NCBI GenBank assembly: GCA_002633025.1
Contig: NMRB01001104.1
Span: 74,510-138,509, forward strand
DNA: 64,000 bases
Direction: 5' to 3'
Origin: Notospermus geniculatus
Taxonomy: Eukaryota > Nemertea > Pilidiophora > Heteronemertea > Lineidae
The translations under genes were made by a program, and so were the position numbers. This document shows, piece after piece, positions 12,236-22,858 of the stretch; the stretch's first letter is position 1, and each line of letters opens with the position of its first letter. Below the pieces are notes generated by a model. The model was given only the letters and a program-made list of their open reading frames with translations, had not been told where the DNA came from and made no database searches.

Positions 12236-12567
12236 TACAGGTCACGTCCCGAAACTCTAGTGCAGGCAATTTCTGTAAAAAAATTCCTAACAGAATGCAG
12301 CGCATGTGATATTCATGGTTATGCAATAAGTATTGCATAACAAAATCCATTTCTAATGAATAGTTACTTTTCCTCATCAAACTGAGGAACTAGGGTTCGT
12401 TTACATTATCACCAAACTGAGTATCTAAAATTCATCAAATTCCGTACCTGGACTTGTCATCCCGACCTAGAATTGTCAATTTAGATACTTAGTTTAGTGA
12501 TGGAAAATGGACCTAAGTTTGTCATTTTGATGGAGGAACATTTTCTGAGAACTAAAGTCAATAGGCA

Positions 12568-12700
12568 GTTTTTAACTCTTTCAAGACGGCATAAATTACG
12601 CCCATAGCGAGTAAATTTATGATCTCGTGGCAAGTTAACCACGCGTGGGTCCCAGTTTCAGTGCTTGATGTGAAAAATGTCCACCATTACATTGAGTTCT
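12568..12700 (-). mobile_element. Truncated left half of the TnpB/Fanzor-tail element
   Basis: AACTCTTTCAAGACGGCATA and GATCTCGTGGCAAGTTAACC match the left end of the 8,335 unit with about 15-20% divergence. Similarity fades near 12,700, shortly before the viral-like gene island at 12,815. Confidence 0.5.
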
Positions 12701-12814
12701 ATTAGGCGATATTCTTATTGCATCTTTGAATTGAAAATATGACATTGTCTTGTTGGAATGACCACATTCGCAGACCAGCGCACGGGACGAGCATCTTGTA
12801 CAACATTCATTCGT

Positions 12815-14701
12815 TCAGAAGTTGATGTACAGTTCGTCTATTTTCGCTTGTCTATGTAAAAACGGCGGACACGGTGAGACGTGTTTCAGGGTGATGACAG
12901 TTTCAGGGTCCAGAGTTTCCATTGGAACTAACCGACAGCTGATCTCATCGAAAGTCAGTATAGAATCGCCCATTCTAAATATCATCGTGTCGTCTTCTCG
13001 CCGCAAGCATTCCAAAGACATATATTTGCGAAAATATTCGTCCCACATGCAACCGCGCGTTCCCACTGGCAATGGTTGGAAATCTGGTGTGATAATCTTG
13101 TCGCGGGCGACGTGCACTACGCCAGAGCCCGATGCACGATACGAATTGAGCGCTATCTGAAATCGCCCGTTTGGCAAATTCTGCTTCGTGTGTTTGATGT
13201 TGCAATAGAAGGCTTGGTCTGCCTTTTTCGCGTGTTCCATCATGTAAAACGTGAGCGTCACCACCTCTACATCTCCGTTTGTTAATACCATCAAGCGTGG
13301 ATATTTACGCACGTACATCGGGCGTGGATTCCGTGTAACCCCCGACGGTATTCCCAAATCGTGTGCAGGGATTTCCGCGATTAATTCGAATGTTTCCAAT
13401 TTTTCAAGTCTCATTTCAAACAGCTGAAAAACGGTACGACATGCCGCTGATCCATGTATCGCAATCTTGTGAATGCGACATGTCTTCCTCTTGCGATTCA
13501 AGCAGCGTTGACGTTCCGTCGCCAAGTCTGCGATACCAATCAGATATATCTTGTTTGCGAAAGTGCGTACGCAATAACCAAATGATTCGTTGATGACAAT
13601 CGAGTCTGGGACAGGCAATTCAACGGTTTCACCCCCATAGGCCTCAAGGATAAGTTTGGAATCGCTGGTTTTGTATAGTGCGTATAAGTTCGAATCTGAG
13701 AATAAAAGCCCGCTGAACAAATTTCCTGGCTTGGGGTTGAATCGCGTCAAATTGATTATCTTCATGTTGACGTAATGTGTGTTCAGGCAGAATTTCCTAT
13801 TCGGAGTTCGAGAACTCGAAGGTACGATGTCCAGCATTTCGGTCGCCCGCTGTATGTCTTTTTCGGCCCAGTCGAACACTTGGTTGATGTAACGCTGTAT
13901 GACTCCGCGAATTTCGATTTCATCACCGTAGCGCATGACGTCTTCGGGAAACGGTGGAAGGTGTTTGTCGCACTTCACACGAGAAGTCAGGAAATTGCAA
14001 GTATAAACGAAGTCCTGCAAAGATGGTCGGTTTGGGTTGCTCACATCCGCCCACCTCGAAATGGCAGAATATAGAATCGGCAAACTTAGCACTGCATAAT
14101 GACTTTCTTGTAGGAGTGCTGTCCACACACTTGCAGTCAGGTTTGGCGAGTGTAAAAAATCTTCCGTTTTCACTTTGTGTGTGTGGAATAGAATCGAATT
14201 GTTACAAAATCTCCAGTTGAATTGAATCGGGATCGCACGTGTCCCGCCTATCAGACTTCCATAGGTTTGTGCCAAATGAAGTACGAATAGATATTCGTCA
14301 TCTGCGAAATTGGCATCCACGGTTGATCTCAGACAGAAATCGAATATGTATTCTACAGCACTGTAAACCAGGCACATATCAGCAATGAGTAATGTGCAAA
14401 GTAAAACATCGAGTTGATCTAAATCTTGCATAGCTAACGGTAAATACATGCACTGTATGACATTTCGTATCGCCCGATGTAGCACATCGTCCGACCAGAA
14501 TTCTTCTGATAGTCCGCAAAATTCCCTGACGTTCATTTCTGTGTCTTTGTCTTTGTATGTTGAAAAATAGGTTTTGAAAAAACGACTGTTTCCGCGCGTT
14601 GATGAGAGTAGCAAACGGGACGCATTCACCTTTAATTCTCCACAGGTAAAGTTGAAGTCCCCGAGCGATGGGTGTTCGTCGAGACATCTCAATGCATTCA
14701 T
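12815..14701 (-). CDS. BTB-like (BTB/kelch-type) protein, 628 aa
   Basis: This is a long intronless frame. The start is placed at the ATG at 14,701 because a TATATATATAG box sits about 48-52 bp upstream and the extra upstream frame would need a GTG start. Residues about 14-125 look like a divergent BTB/POZ domain: FNFTCGELKVNASRLLLS, then RFFKTYFST, an acidic loop, IQCMYLPLAMQDLDQLDVLL, then LLIADMCLVY. A helical stretch resembling BACK follows. The C-terminal 300 residues have scattered beta-like repeats that could be degenerate kelch blades, but I cannot count blades. BTB-kelch proteins usually act as substrate adaptors for cullin-3 ubiquitin ligases, and poxviruses carry their own. It lies directly downstream of the 208-aa gene on the same strand. 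The viral origin is inferred from size, lack of introns and promoter layout. Confidence 0.6.
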   Translation of the reverse strand: MNALRCLDEHPSLGDFNFTCGELKVNASRLLLSSTRGNSRFFKTYFSTYKDKDTEMNVREFCGLSEEFWSDDVLHRAIRNVIQCMYLPLAMQDLDQLDVLLCTLLIADMCLVYSAVEYIFDFCLRSTVDANFADDEYLFVLHLAQTYGSLIGGTRAIPIQFNWRFCNNSILFHTHKVKTEDFLHSPNLTASVWTALLQESHYAVLSLPILYSAISRWADVSNPNRPSLQDFVYTCNFLTSRVKCDKHLPPFPEDVMRYGDEIEIRGVIQRYINQVFDWAEKDIQRATEMLDIVPSSSRTPNRKFCLNTHYVNMKIINLTRFNPKPGNLFSGLLFSDSNLYALYKTSDSKLILEAYGGETVELPVPDSIVINESFGYCVRTFANKIYLIGIADLATERQRCLNRKRKTCRIHKIAIHGSAACRTVFQLFEMRLEKLETFELIAEIPAHDLGIPSGVTRNPRPMYVRKYPRLMVLTNGDVEVVTLTFYMMEHAKKADQAFYCNIKHTKQNLPNGRFQIALNSYRASGSGVVHVARDKIITPDFQPLPVGTRGCMWDEYFRKYMSLECLRREDDTMIFRMGDSILTFDEISCRLVPMETLDPETVITLKHVSPCPPFLHRQAKIDELYINF

Positions 14702-14742
14702 GTCTGCGGTTTTTCCAACTTGTCTCTCATTTATTTCAAGAG

Positions 14743-14753
14743 CTATATATATA
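14743..14753 (-). promoter_or_regulatory. TATA box of the BTB-like gene
   Basis: Reading on the minus strand, TATATATATAG begins 52 bp before the ATG at 14,701. The spacing matches that of the other putative viral genes in the window (41-58 bp). Confidence 0.55.
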
Positions 14754-14941
14754 CTGAAGTAGAGTTCACCGTACAGTCCTTTACGCAATGGGAGGTGATG
14801 GGTAATGACGTAATGCTGAAGTATTATGGGACAATCAGACGCAAACGCTTTTGCCACCCAATGTAGCCTAATGACGATTATCGAAATCTGTCATTCACAG
14901 GTTCACTCCAAACATTTTGACACGTGTCCACTCACATTAAT

Positions 14942-15568
14942 CTAATCAACCTTTTCGATGTCTTCGGTGTCGTTCGCTTTCGTCTGTGTCTCATTGATCA
15001 ATTGGCTTTTGATGGGGTGTCTTTCGTTCCGCGTTTTCAGGGGTCGCGGAATTCTCCTCCAATCGCATAGTATTTTAGTCACCACCGTACTGAGATCTTC
15101 ACCGAAAAGGGGCTGGTATTGTACAAAACCCGATTGATTTTGTGTCTCCACATATAGGCGATGAATGTGAATTTGTCTCATCTTGGAGAACTTGTTTACG
15201 TTGAACAACCGACGATGTCTCAGAAACGCTTTGGTGCGTTTGACGTGGATGCGGTGGAAATCTATCAGAACCTGTTTGAAGTCATCACTTAGTCCTTCTC
15301 GGGCACATTGCAGGTCCATAAAATACAAATGATAGTATATTGTAACACCATATTCGTTTCGCGCTTCCAGTAAATTTCTGTAATTTGCGAATGCTGGGAA
15401 TTTGACGTTATCCTCCATAATTCGATACAACACGGCTCGCGTTACGGCACGTCGCGGGAACCATCCTAGAGCGATATTTTCTGCGTGAAAATTTTTCATG
15501 TAGTCGCACGCCACGAACGCCCTACGTCCAAGAATGGATTTACAGGTTTCCCAATGACCGTTATTCAT
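14942..15568 (-). CDS. Orphan 208-aa protein of the viral-like island
   Basis: The frame extends upstream to 15,652, but the ATG at 15,568 (MNNGHWETCKSILGRR) is preferred because a TATATATT box lies 50-58 bp upstream. The protein is basic, with a mid-region rich in His and Arg (FLRHRRLFNVNKF, QIHIHRLYVE) and a hydrophilic lysine/glutamate C-terminus. There is no signal peptide or membrane segment, and I recognise no domain. It ends 241 bp before the start of the BTB-like gene on the same strand, and that gap contains the BTB gene's TATA box. Function is unknown; long uninterrupted coding in otherwise gene-poor DNA supports it being real. Confidence 0.6.
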   Translation of the reverse strand: MNNGHWETCKSILGRRAFVACDYMKNFHAENIALGWFPRRAVTRAVLYRIMEDNVKFPAFANYRNLLEARNEYGVTIYYHLYFMDLQCAREGLSDDFKQVLIDFHRIHVKRTKAFLRHRRLFNVNKFSKMRQIHIHRLYVETQNQSGFVQYQPLFGEDLSTVVTKILCDWRRIPRPLKTRNERHPIKSQLINETQTKANDTEDIEKVD

Positions 15569-15618
15569 TCTTCCTATAGTTTTAGAATTGTTTGTGATCT
15601 GAATCTGAGAAACTGGAC

Positions 15619-15626
15619 AATATATA
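15619..15626 (-). promoter_or_regulatory. TATA box of the 208-aa gene
   Basis: TATATATT on the minus strand starts 58 bp upstream of the ATG at 15,568. It is slightly farther than in the other genes but otherwise similar. Confidence 0.45.
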
Positions 15627-15639
15627 TGTATATGACGTA

Positions 15640-15850
15640 CACGCATATACACCCAGAAAATACCGGGTGTAATACAGTTTTACCACCCTCATTCACTCTA
15701 CCACACCCACCCCACCATCCAACCACCGTACGTTGATGAAGAACCAAACGACTCGGAGGTACTTTCGGTACTTTGACCTTCGCTATAAATACATGTCCGG
15801 TGAAAAACCCTCGCATAAAATCGATCATCCACAGGACAAATGTAAATTTT
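15640..15850. promoter_or_regulatory. Candidate divergent promoter region with orphan plus-strand side
   Basis: It contains a GGGTGTAATA...TTACCACCC inverted motif near 15,665-15,690 and, on the plus strand, a CTATAAATAC box near 15,783. The 208-aa gene leaves on the minus side. No open frame follows on the plus side, so a partner gene may have been lost. A related sequence with matching blocks (CAGAAAATACC, CCCCACCATCC, CTATAAA) occurs at 25,090-25,225. Confidence 0.4.
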
Positions 15851-17214
15851 TTTCAGTGTTTCCGTTCGGTCAGTGTTTTCCCTTATTGCTTTGGAAACAC
15901 TAGCAGATAGATCGACACGTTTCTTTGTGTGTCCTATATTGTCAAGTAGCCACTTATTCGGTCAGACAAGAGATGGGGAACACTGAGAGATGGGGAACGC
16001 TCAAAAACGCTACACCGCCGTGGTCGGGTGGGTGGGTGTATTCAAGCAGAGACGTACACGCGTGATTGTGCCATATGGCTAACCTCTAATTAGCCGATAA
16101 TACATAATACAGATTAACAAGATTTTCCTTTGAAATCCAACAATTGCTCAAATTAACTAAAGTCGCTTCCTGATTGCTGAATCATCCAAATTGCTTAACA
16201 TAATGAAAAAATTAAAAACTTTACAAACTCTAAAGGCCGTCGTATACGATCTAATTTTTCATCAAAATTTCTGAGTAATGTTCAATAAAAGCCGACATGC
16301 GGGTTTACACATTGATTACCCAATAGACCCGCAATCTGAATTTAAAAAAAAAGTTGATGAAAAATTGGATCATGAAAGGCGGCTTTTTATATTACATGTA
16401 TACTCTTTTAAAATGAAGGAAATAAATAATCAATCAATCAGTCATTTTGTAAAAGGATCGTACGAATCGATTGGGCCTTGTTTCATAGGCATCCGACGTA
16501 ACGGGACCAGTCGCGTGTTAAGCCTAGGTCACATATCCACTCCAGGACCCGGGCGGCGAGTAAAAACAGACATTTTGGCCAAATTCTATGGCGCCCAGTT
16601 TGATCCAGTCTACTTTCCACTTATCCATTGAGACATTTCGGCATAATTCATCTAAAATCCACTGCAAGTCGCTAGGTGGGGAAAATCGCACGGGAACCCG
16701 ATGAATTTGTGACCAAGGTTTTACTATGTTCTGTAGATCAATGTTCCCCAACTAGACGCTGCCCAGAATGGCTATTGTTGGATTAGTTGTCGCTTAATCC
16801 ATCAGGAAGGAAATAATAAGAAAAACAGAGAAATACGGGGAATACGCCCGTTTCGAAAAATGTGACACGTGTAAATGACTTTACCATATGGCAATGGGCG
16901 AAATTTACCAATTTTTTTGTGTATCTCCCATTACCACATGGCAAAAGGTTTTATACGTGTCATATTTCCGTTAAGGGGCTGATCGACATTGCAACGGCGT
17001 GGAAGGAATCCAGGTCCTCCTGGAATCACAGTCCGATTTTATTGTTCAGCCTAGTGAGGGATTAGATGCGGCTAGAGAGACAGGCCATGACAATTCGAAT
17101 AAATTCTTATACAATAGCGGGCTATCGTTTGGCGAATCTCAATTCCTCAACGCTGATTCATGCCACACCTGATCAAACTGCAGATTCGTGGTGAAACAGA
17201 AATAGAAATAAAAA
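15851..17214. other. Stretch without supported gene
   Basis: It holds AT-rich repeats, a section with AATGGGGAAC-like words also seen at 30,550, and a low-complexity AATAAATAATCAATCAATCA tail near 16,420. The frame at 16,278-16,631 crosses this tail and lacks any domain. Confidence 0.5.
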
Positions 17215-17300
17215 TACAGTGGAACCTGCCTACATTGAACACCCACGGGACCAGCTCAAAGTGTTCAATGTACACAGGTGTTCAATGTACCAAAGGTTTC
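17215..17300. mobile_element. Remnant of a Tigger-like MITE end
   Basis: TACAGTGGAACCTGCCTACA is the typical end of the family seen intact at 35,421 and 57,631. The opposite end is not recognisable, so only a fragment is claimed. Confidence 0.45.
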
Positions 17301-17749
17301 CCCAAATGTGGGCGGGGCAAGTTAGTGACTACATTCCTCCTAAGTTCAATGAATCTACGGTTTTTACAAGTTCTGCTTTATTTGCGATAGAGAGTTCATT
17401 GTAAACACGTTTATAAGATCTTGAATGATGAAAATGATAGCATTCACAACGGTTTTTAAAGGAATTGAGAGTCTAAACTGATTGCAACTTTGAATTGGAC
17501 TCAAAAAAATGTCTTTCCAATAATTACAGGTCAGTTACTCAAAACGTCTTTGTCAGTAATTACAGGTTAATTACTAGCATTTAAACAAAGCAATTGATGA
17601 CCACTGGACCCTAATTCCTCTAGGTCAAGATCAGCTCATCTAATCTGTCACCAACAGTAATTAGCACATTCAAAATCGTTGTGAATGCAATTCGTTATTA
17701 CGCTTCATGGGTCTATTGATTCAATGCAATTTCTATTATACATGTATGT

Positions 17750-18120
17750 ATGCAGACATGAAGTCTGCTATTACGTGAATTTGAGCTCAACATCAAAGTC
17801 ATTTTGTCCAGGATACGGCTAATGCCCGGAAGGTTTAAGCCTAATCCTTCTAAAAACATTATCACCTTTACAGATTGAAATGGCTACTGATTACAGACCG
17901 GTAATCAGTGGTAAACACTCACGGATAATGAATCTTTCCAAGCGTTAATACTATTCTACTCATTACAATTCAAATTACACTCTAAAGAAACCTAGATGTG
18001 ATAAAAAGAAAGGCAATTTCCAGAATGTTTGCTTCCCAACAACTGTGTTTATCTCCAATTCCGTCAGTCTAATTACCCAATGGAAGGAAAACATCCCTTT
18101 CATCGTTGTGTATAAACAGT
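17750..18120. repeat. Segmental duplication, unit 1 left part
   Basis: From the TATTACGTGAATT section through TAATGCCCGGAA and AAAAACATTATCACC to the CTCTAAAGAAACC section, this stretch recurs at 25,610-25,915 at an offset of about 7.85 kb. It is the left part of a larger duplicated segment whose right part is 19,812-20,560. Confidence 0.8.
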
Positions 18121-18281
18121 TATTATAATACGACATGCTCGAGTTCGCACTAATGCAGTCTGACCAGTGCTGCCAAGGGTGGTGAATTCCTGATGAGTGA
18201 ACCCGCCACTCTGGGTGATAAAATGTCGATCCCTGAACGAATGAGAAATATCCCAGTGTCGATTAAGTGTCGAACCCCTGT

Positions 18282-18360
18282 ATGTATGTATAGCTTTATT
18301 CGCAAAAACAGAGTGCTACAGTAAACAGGAGCCAAAGCAAAGCATTAGCGGCTCCTGAAA
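18282..18360 (-). mobile_element. CR1/L2-like retrotransposon 3' tail
   Basis: On the minus strand an AATAAAGCTATACATACATA end with a short ATAC microsatellite follows sequence rich in CTGTAGCACTCTG. Short tandem-repeat tails are typical of CR1-like non-LTR elements. No coding part remains, so the family is tentative. Confidence 0.4.
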
Positions 18361-18463
18361 CAATAATTCTTATAGGGAGTTGCTTGTCGTATGAAGCAAA
18401 AGTGAAACTTTATAAATACATCTTCAAGAAAAAGCCTACAAAAAGCCAATGTGGGAATAGTTT

Positions 18464-18766
18464 TTATGAATTCGGTCCAATGACCGCTGCATACAAGTAA
18501 TCTCTAAAGACAATATTGAGCCGTGAAATATTTTGCAATACTTTCATTGATAATTTGGAAATCATGGGGTTGCTATGCTGGTCGAATCCCAGCATTGATA
18601 ATTGAAAACGATTCCTTTGAAAGGCAAGATAGGATGTAATTTCCCGATTCTGTATTGGTCGATAAACGACGACGTACTCTTCTGCAATCTGTACGTACAA
18701 ACTTCATTCACATTGGGTCAAAAAAACATCATTTCCCACTAAAATGGCCACACGTCTATATAACCC
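18464..18766 (-). other. TATA-preceded open frame, possible relic gene
   Basis: A minus-strand frame from about 18,700 to 18,464 contains YVVVYRPIQNREITSYLAFQ and other protein-like text but no good ATG. A strong TTATATAG box with CCCACTGGGTGGG upstream lies at about 18,750-18,780. This could be a decayed member of the viral-like gene set or chance. I do not recognise it. Confidence 0.25.
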
Positions 18767-19094
18767 CTTCCCACCCAGTGGGTTAAAACGACATCTACAT
18801 GTATCTCGATTCACAAAGTGATATTAATCCCTTTCTACTGTACTGATTTCCACGGGGAACGCTTTGCTTGCTAACCATTAAAAAGGCACACTATTCGTAC
18901 TTGTATCTCGTTTCCCCTCTTTCAGCCTCTTGAGTTGGTAGTCATAGTCAGCTAAGCACAAGGCCCATTGACCATTTTTTCTTTTTTGTTTCCATCCTGA
19001 CGGATTAAGCGTCAACTAACCGCACAACAACCATTCTAGATCACGTCTATTGTTGGGGGGGAATACGGAGCTTCGGAAACACTCACCGATGTTA

Positions 19095-19811
19095 CACTCA
19101 CTGGCCATAAGTATTGCAACATAGGTTTATTTCTGGATTTCTCTCACGCCTTTAATACTTTTGCATCTATTTTCAAGTATATTTTGCGGGACTAATGACG
19201 AAACATTGTGTTGGCTATACGGAATGAAAAATCTCACTGCTGATGAAAATATCAAGCCTTAAAAACGAAATATCAAAACGTGAAAATGACAAAATCTTCA
19301 CGTGATACTGGATCGCTCGCTCCTTTTCACGATAATGAAACCTGATGATGAGGAAGAATTTACAAAAAAAATGAAAAATCAACTGCGAAGAAAGATATAT
19401 GATATTATCGAAAATTATCAAAAAACTAAAAAAAAGTGAGATCACGCTGCTGATATAAATCAGACATCCCATGTGTCCCATCATCCCAGTTGCATCAAAT
19501 GAAAAGCCACAGTTATCAAGAAAATTGAACTTTCCTAAAAAACTAGATTTTTGACAAAATTTGACATTTTTCTACGTCAAATAACACGAAATCGATGAGA
19601 CGTTTTAGCTTAATTTTTCGCAGTTGTGAATGAATTTCCCATGTCTTCATTTTGTAAAAAATTGGCCGTCTTGCACTTCAAAATCTTCGAGATCTCACAT
19701 CGGTGATATTTTGATAAGTATCACATCAACATTTGAAAATCAAAGACTGATGACTGACTGCCGAGAAATTAAGAAAAAAACCTTTGTTGCAATACTTATG
19801 GCCAGTGAGTG
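19095..19811. mobile_element. Tc1/mariner-like non-autonomous element
   Basis: The ends CACTCACTGGCCATAAGTAT and its complement ATACTTATGGCCAGTGAGTG are flanked by TA on both sides (19,093-19,094 and 19,812-19,813). The 717-bp interior has no intact transposase. The paralogous segment at 25.9 kb keeps only a few bases of the right end, so the element was lost or rearranged there. Confidence 0.8.
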
Positions 19812-19997
19812 TAGGTCTTTATTGAGCATTGTGTATAATTTACCACTGGATGATATAATAGAGGAGACGGGCGGCAGATACCATCTGATGCTTGCTATTC
19901 TGCGAAAAGTGTCAATCATCCTGATGACATCATTCCAATACCATTCACTGAACTGGCATAAAAGATGTAGACCTCTCCAAACTTGCCACAACTATAA

Positions 19998-20252
19998 ATG
20001 ACTACAACAGCAAAAATGTACCATCAGCGCCCAGCAAAACGTTTACGGCCTTCAGGGCTGAAGAAACCAGTCTTTGAACAAGCAACTTCAAATTACCAGC
20101 AAAATCCATCAGATAGTCAGCTCGAATGGACATCATTCAACCCCTGTTTTTTTGAACAAAGTTCAGAAATCAGTGCACCGATTTTGGAGACCATTAGACA
20201 GGACCTATTGGTGAGTAAAAATTTCATTTTCGAACGATATTCTTTCGTGTAG
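19998..20252 (+). CDS. Small basic protein, 84 aa, paralogue of the 26.3-kb ORF
   Basis: It starts MTTTAKMYHQRPAKRLRPSG. A CATAAAA box begins exactly 41 bp upstream of the ATG, the same spacing as in the IR-arm genes. The text FNPCFFEQSSEISAPI is shared with the second copy. After residue 69 there is a GTGAGT, so the true protein may splice out of this exon instead of using the terminal SKNFIFERYSFV. No known domain. Conservation between two diverged copies and the promoter spacing suggest a real gene, possibly part of the same element as the viral-like genes. Confidence 0.45.
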   Translation: MTTTAKMYHQRPAKRLRPSGLKKPVFEQATSNYQQNPSDSQLEWTSFNPCFFEQSSEISAPILETIRQDLLVSKNFIFERYSFV

Positions 20253-20276
20253 TCTATACTGGTACACCAACGCGTC

Positions 20277-20404
20277 ACATTGGGCCATATGAATAAAGAC
20301 TAGCGAATGCTTTTACTTGCATTTTGCAATACAAATGCACTACGATATGCTGTACAGATCTGAAGTAAAAGCATCTGCTAGCTTTTATTCATATCACCCA
20401 ATGT
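20277..20404. repeat. Hairpin MITE, CATATGAATAAAGACTAG type
   Basis: CATATGAATAAAGACTAGCG is mirrored by TGCTAGCTTTTATTCATATC, giving an almost complete foldback of about 125 bp. The same family lies at 26,720, 32,403 and 63,129. Confidence 0.8.
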
Positions 20405-21320
20405 GCTGGGATCGGTTAGTTTTTATACCTAGGAATGTCCCGCCTATTTATTTTTGTGAATATTCACGATTGATACCAACGTTATTTTTGGTTTTTGTGG
20501 TTTTCTAGAGATTTCATAATTCAGAAAAGATTCTGGTTGGCTGAAATCCATGCGGGGGTCAAATATCTATAATCAGTTGTATCAAACGGTGGTAAAGTTT
20601 CCATCATGATGGTACTTGTTTTGAAAATTAGCATACCATAAAATCATATTTTTTAAACGTTTCTGACAAAGTGCATATGGAGAACATAACCTAAAACAAA
20701 TTTTTCTTTGCTCAACTTGCCTGTCAAGTGGCAGTGATTTGTTTAATGAGGCGATAATGACACACACGCGAGCAAGTGATTACACAGGAATTCCGATTGC
20801 TCAATGTGTCAATATCAGCCATTAATCAATTAGACTCCCGCAACTGCGCCACCATGACTTCCTGTTGTGACACTGGTCATTGACAGCTGTGAGTAGAATA
20901 TAATTAAAGCGATAACGAGACACATGTGATTAAGTGATTATAATCAATCCAGTGGCGAAGTTGCCACCCAGTCATGCCAGTGGTTCATGCATTCAAAACA
21001 TTTCGCAATCTAGTCAACACGCGGATAATTCAATTGTTATAATTTGGTATTTGAACAATTTTCGGATGAATAGTATATGTATTTACGGGATTTACGACTG
21101 AACAGGACACACGAATTCCATGCCAAGGCAAATTGGTTAAGAATATTATTACTATTTTGTCAAGGCTAAAGAAAGAAACCATTCATGTTCAGCTCGTATT
21201 TGTCTACGCCAAACCAGATTCAGATTGCGACACATCATTATCACTGCAGCGACTTGTATTCTGTATTCTGACTTGTAACCATCAACTATACTACCGTTAT
21301 CACAAAAAGCTTGATTAATA

Positions 21321-21445
21321 TGGACTTCACGGAGGTGTCGTTTCGAATGAACTTGATCGGAATGTACATGTTTTTATAATGAATTGAAGGGTGGTCAATA
21401 CCACCCAGATCAGATGGTACATGCACATTCGAACCAGGTGAGACG
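21321..21445. repeat. Direct duplication, copy 1, with GGGTGGT palindrome
   Basis: About 120 bp starting at TGGACTTCACGGAGGTGTCG is repeated at 21,751-21,885 at an offset of 432 bp, nearly identical. It contains GGGTGGTCAATACCACCC at 21,389-21,406. A minus-strand frame across it (SNVHVPSDLGGIDHPSIHY) is open in both copies, which near-identity alone explains. Confidence 0.8.
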
Positions 21446-21750
21446 GAAGTGGTAGAAAAAACGATGAAAGTCCAACAGCAGGGGGACAATTTCGAATTGA
21501 TACGAAGAAATAGTGCACAAATCCATATGAACGCGCCAAATTCTCCATTTAAATGGTCTATTTATCTACGAAGGCCTAGCACGTCTGTTCTGCCCCACCC
21601 CCTTCAAATTGGGCGAAAAAGTATATTATGCAAATATTTCCTCACAAACAATAATGCTGAGAGTGATTTGTTTATCACTAATATCTACACTCTCTCAGTA
21701 TAGGAAAAGTAAGATGAATTTTGCTGTTTTCATGCTGACGCTTGATATAG

Positions 21751-21885
21751 TTTGGACTTCACGGAGGTGTCGTTTCGAATGAACTTGATCGGAATGTACA
21801 TGTTTTTATAATGAATTGAAGGGTGGTCAATACCACCCAGATCAGATGGTACATGCACATTCGAACCAGGTGAGACGGAGTGGTA
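21751..21885. repeat. Direct duplication, copy 2
   Basis: This is the second copy of the 21,321 block. It contains GGGTGGTCAATACCACCC at 21,821-21,838 and then diverges. The minus-strand frame reaching 22,098 has no recognisable domain. Confidence 0.8.
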
Positions 21886-22566
21886 GAAATTGGCACTTTT
21901 TTGTTCTACACTAAATTGTGAACGATGAAAGTTGACGCCCAAAGGTAGGGATGAAATTTCGAATTGACGGGAACAAATTGAGCGCGCCGAATTTTCCATT
22001 AGAGAGACTAGATTAGAGAGACCAGCGCCATGATTGGCTTTAACGAAAAACATCATACAAATCCTATCCACAACTTCAAGGGTAGGCCTAAATGACACGG
22101 ACGCTTCCTACGTCAACAAAAGTGAGAATACGAGCAGGATTCTACTTGGGAAACTCCAACACACGATTTCTGTTAAAGCTACACCACTGTATTGAATTCA
22201 GAAAGTAGCCAAGTAAAATGTCTGAATGTACCAGAGCTCTGCAATTACTTTCATGAAGATTAGAAATGTCTAGTATTTTACCATTGTCTAATTTACCATT
22301 GTCTGAAATTACCACCGTATGACCGTTATCTACTAGTCTTGATTCTTTGAAGTACGTACCATGCCAGCATTTTGGACACATTGGTGAAGCTACACTGTGC
22401 TGATAGTTTGAAAATATCGTGAAATTCAATATGATCCTGCTGTGAGGTAAATATTGTATCAACGGTAAAGCATGATGATATTTTGTTTCTCTTTTCAAAT
22501 CAAATCAATTGCAATCTAGTGGTAAATCAAGTGGTAAAATCACCATCCCATGGCGCATGTCTCTTA

Positions 22567-22717
22567 AGCGGCGAATCCACTGTCGCGATTTGGGCTTGCG
22601 ACGGGGTTGCGGTGCCTTGCGATCGCCTTATATGGCAATCGGAAGTCCTTATATGGTAACCGCAAGGGAACGCAACCGCGTCTCAAGCCAAAATCGCGAC
22701 AGTGGATCACCCGCTTT
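22567..22717. repeat. Hairpin MITE, CCACTGTCGCGATTT type
   Basis: ATCCACTGTCGCGATTTGGG is mirrored by AAAATCGCGACAGTGGATCA, with GC-rich inner halves around two TTATATGG words. There is no coding content. It is a foldback element of about 150 bp. Confidence 0.75.
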
Positions 22718-22858
22718 AGTAGGCTACCTACATCTAGCGTTGTGTACTCCGCACATTGCTAAAGATTTCGACATATCAAAGTCCTTCCCTGTGTCAAAGT
22801 CCTTCCCTTAGTTAATTTATTGACCGAATCCCCAATGTCACCGATCTGTGCCTTTGCT

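Larger units (their letters stand above)
19812..20560. repeat. Segmental duplication, unit 1 right part
   Basis: This stretch includes the 84-aa ORF and a hairpin MITE and recurs almost unchanged at 26,173-26,985 (offset about 6.34 kb). Similarity ends just after ATGCGGGGGTCA. Confidence 0.85.

Noticed and set aside
12822-14866. Several plus-strand frames opposite the BTB-like gene
   Set aside because: They are antisense shadows of the 628-aa frame and lack their own promoters.
22142-22498. 118-aa minus-strand frame with a CPKCW motif
   Set aside because: A single CxxC and no promoter at the typical distance. It might be a fragment, but nothing allows a call.
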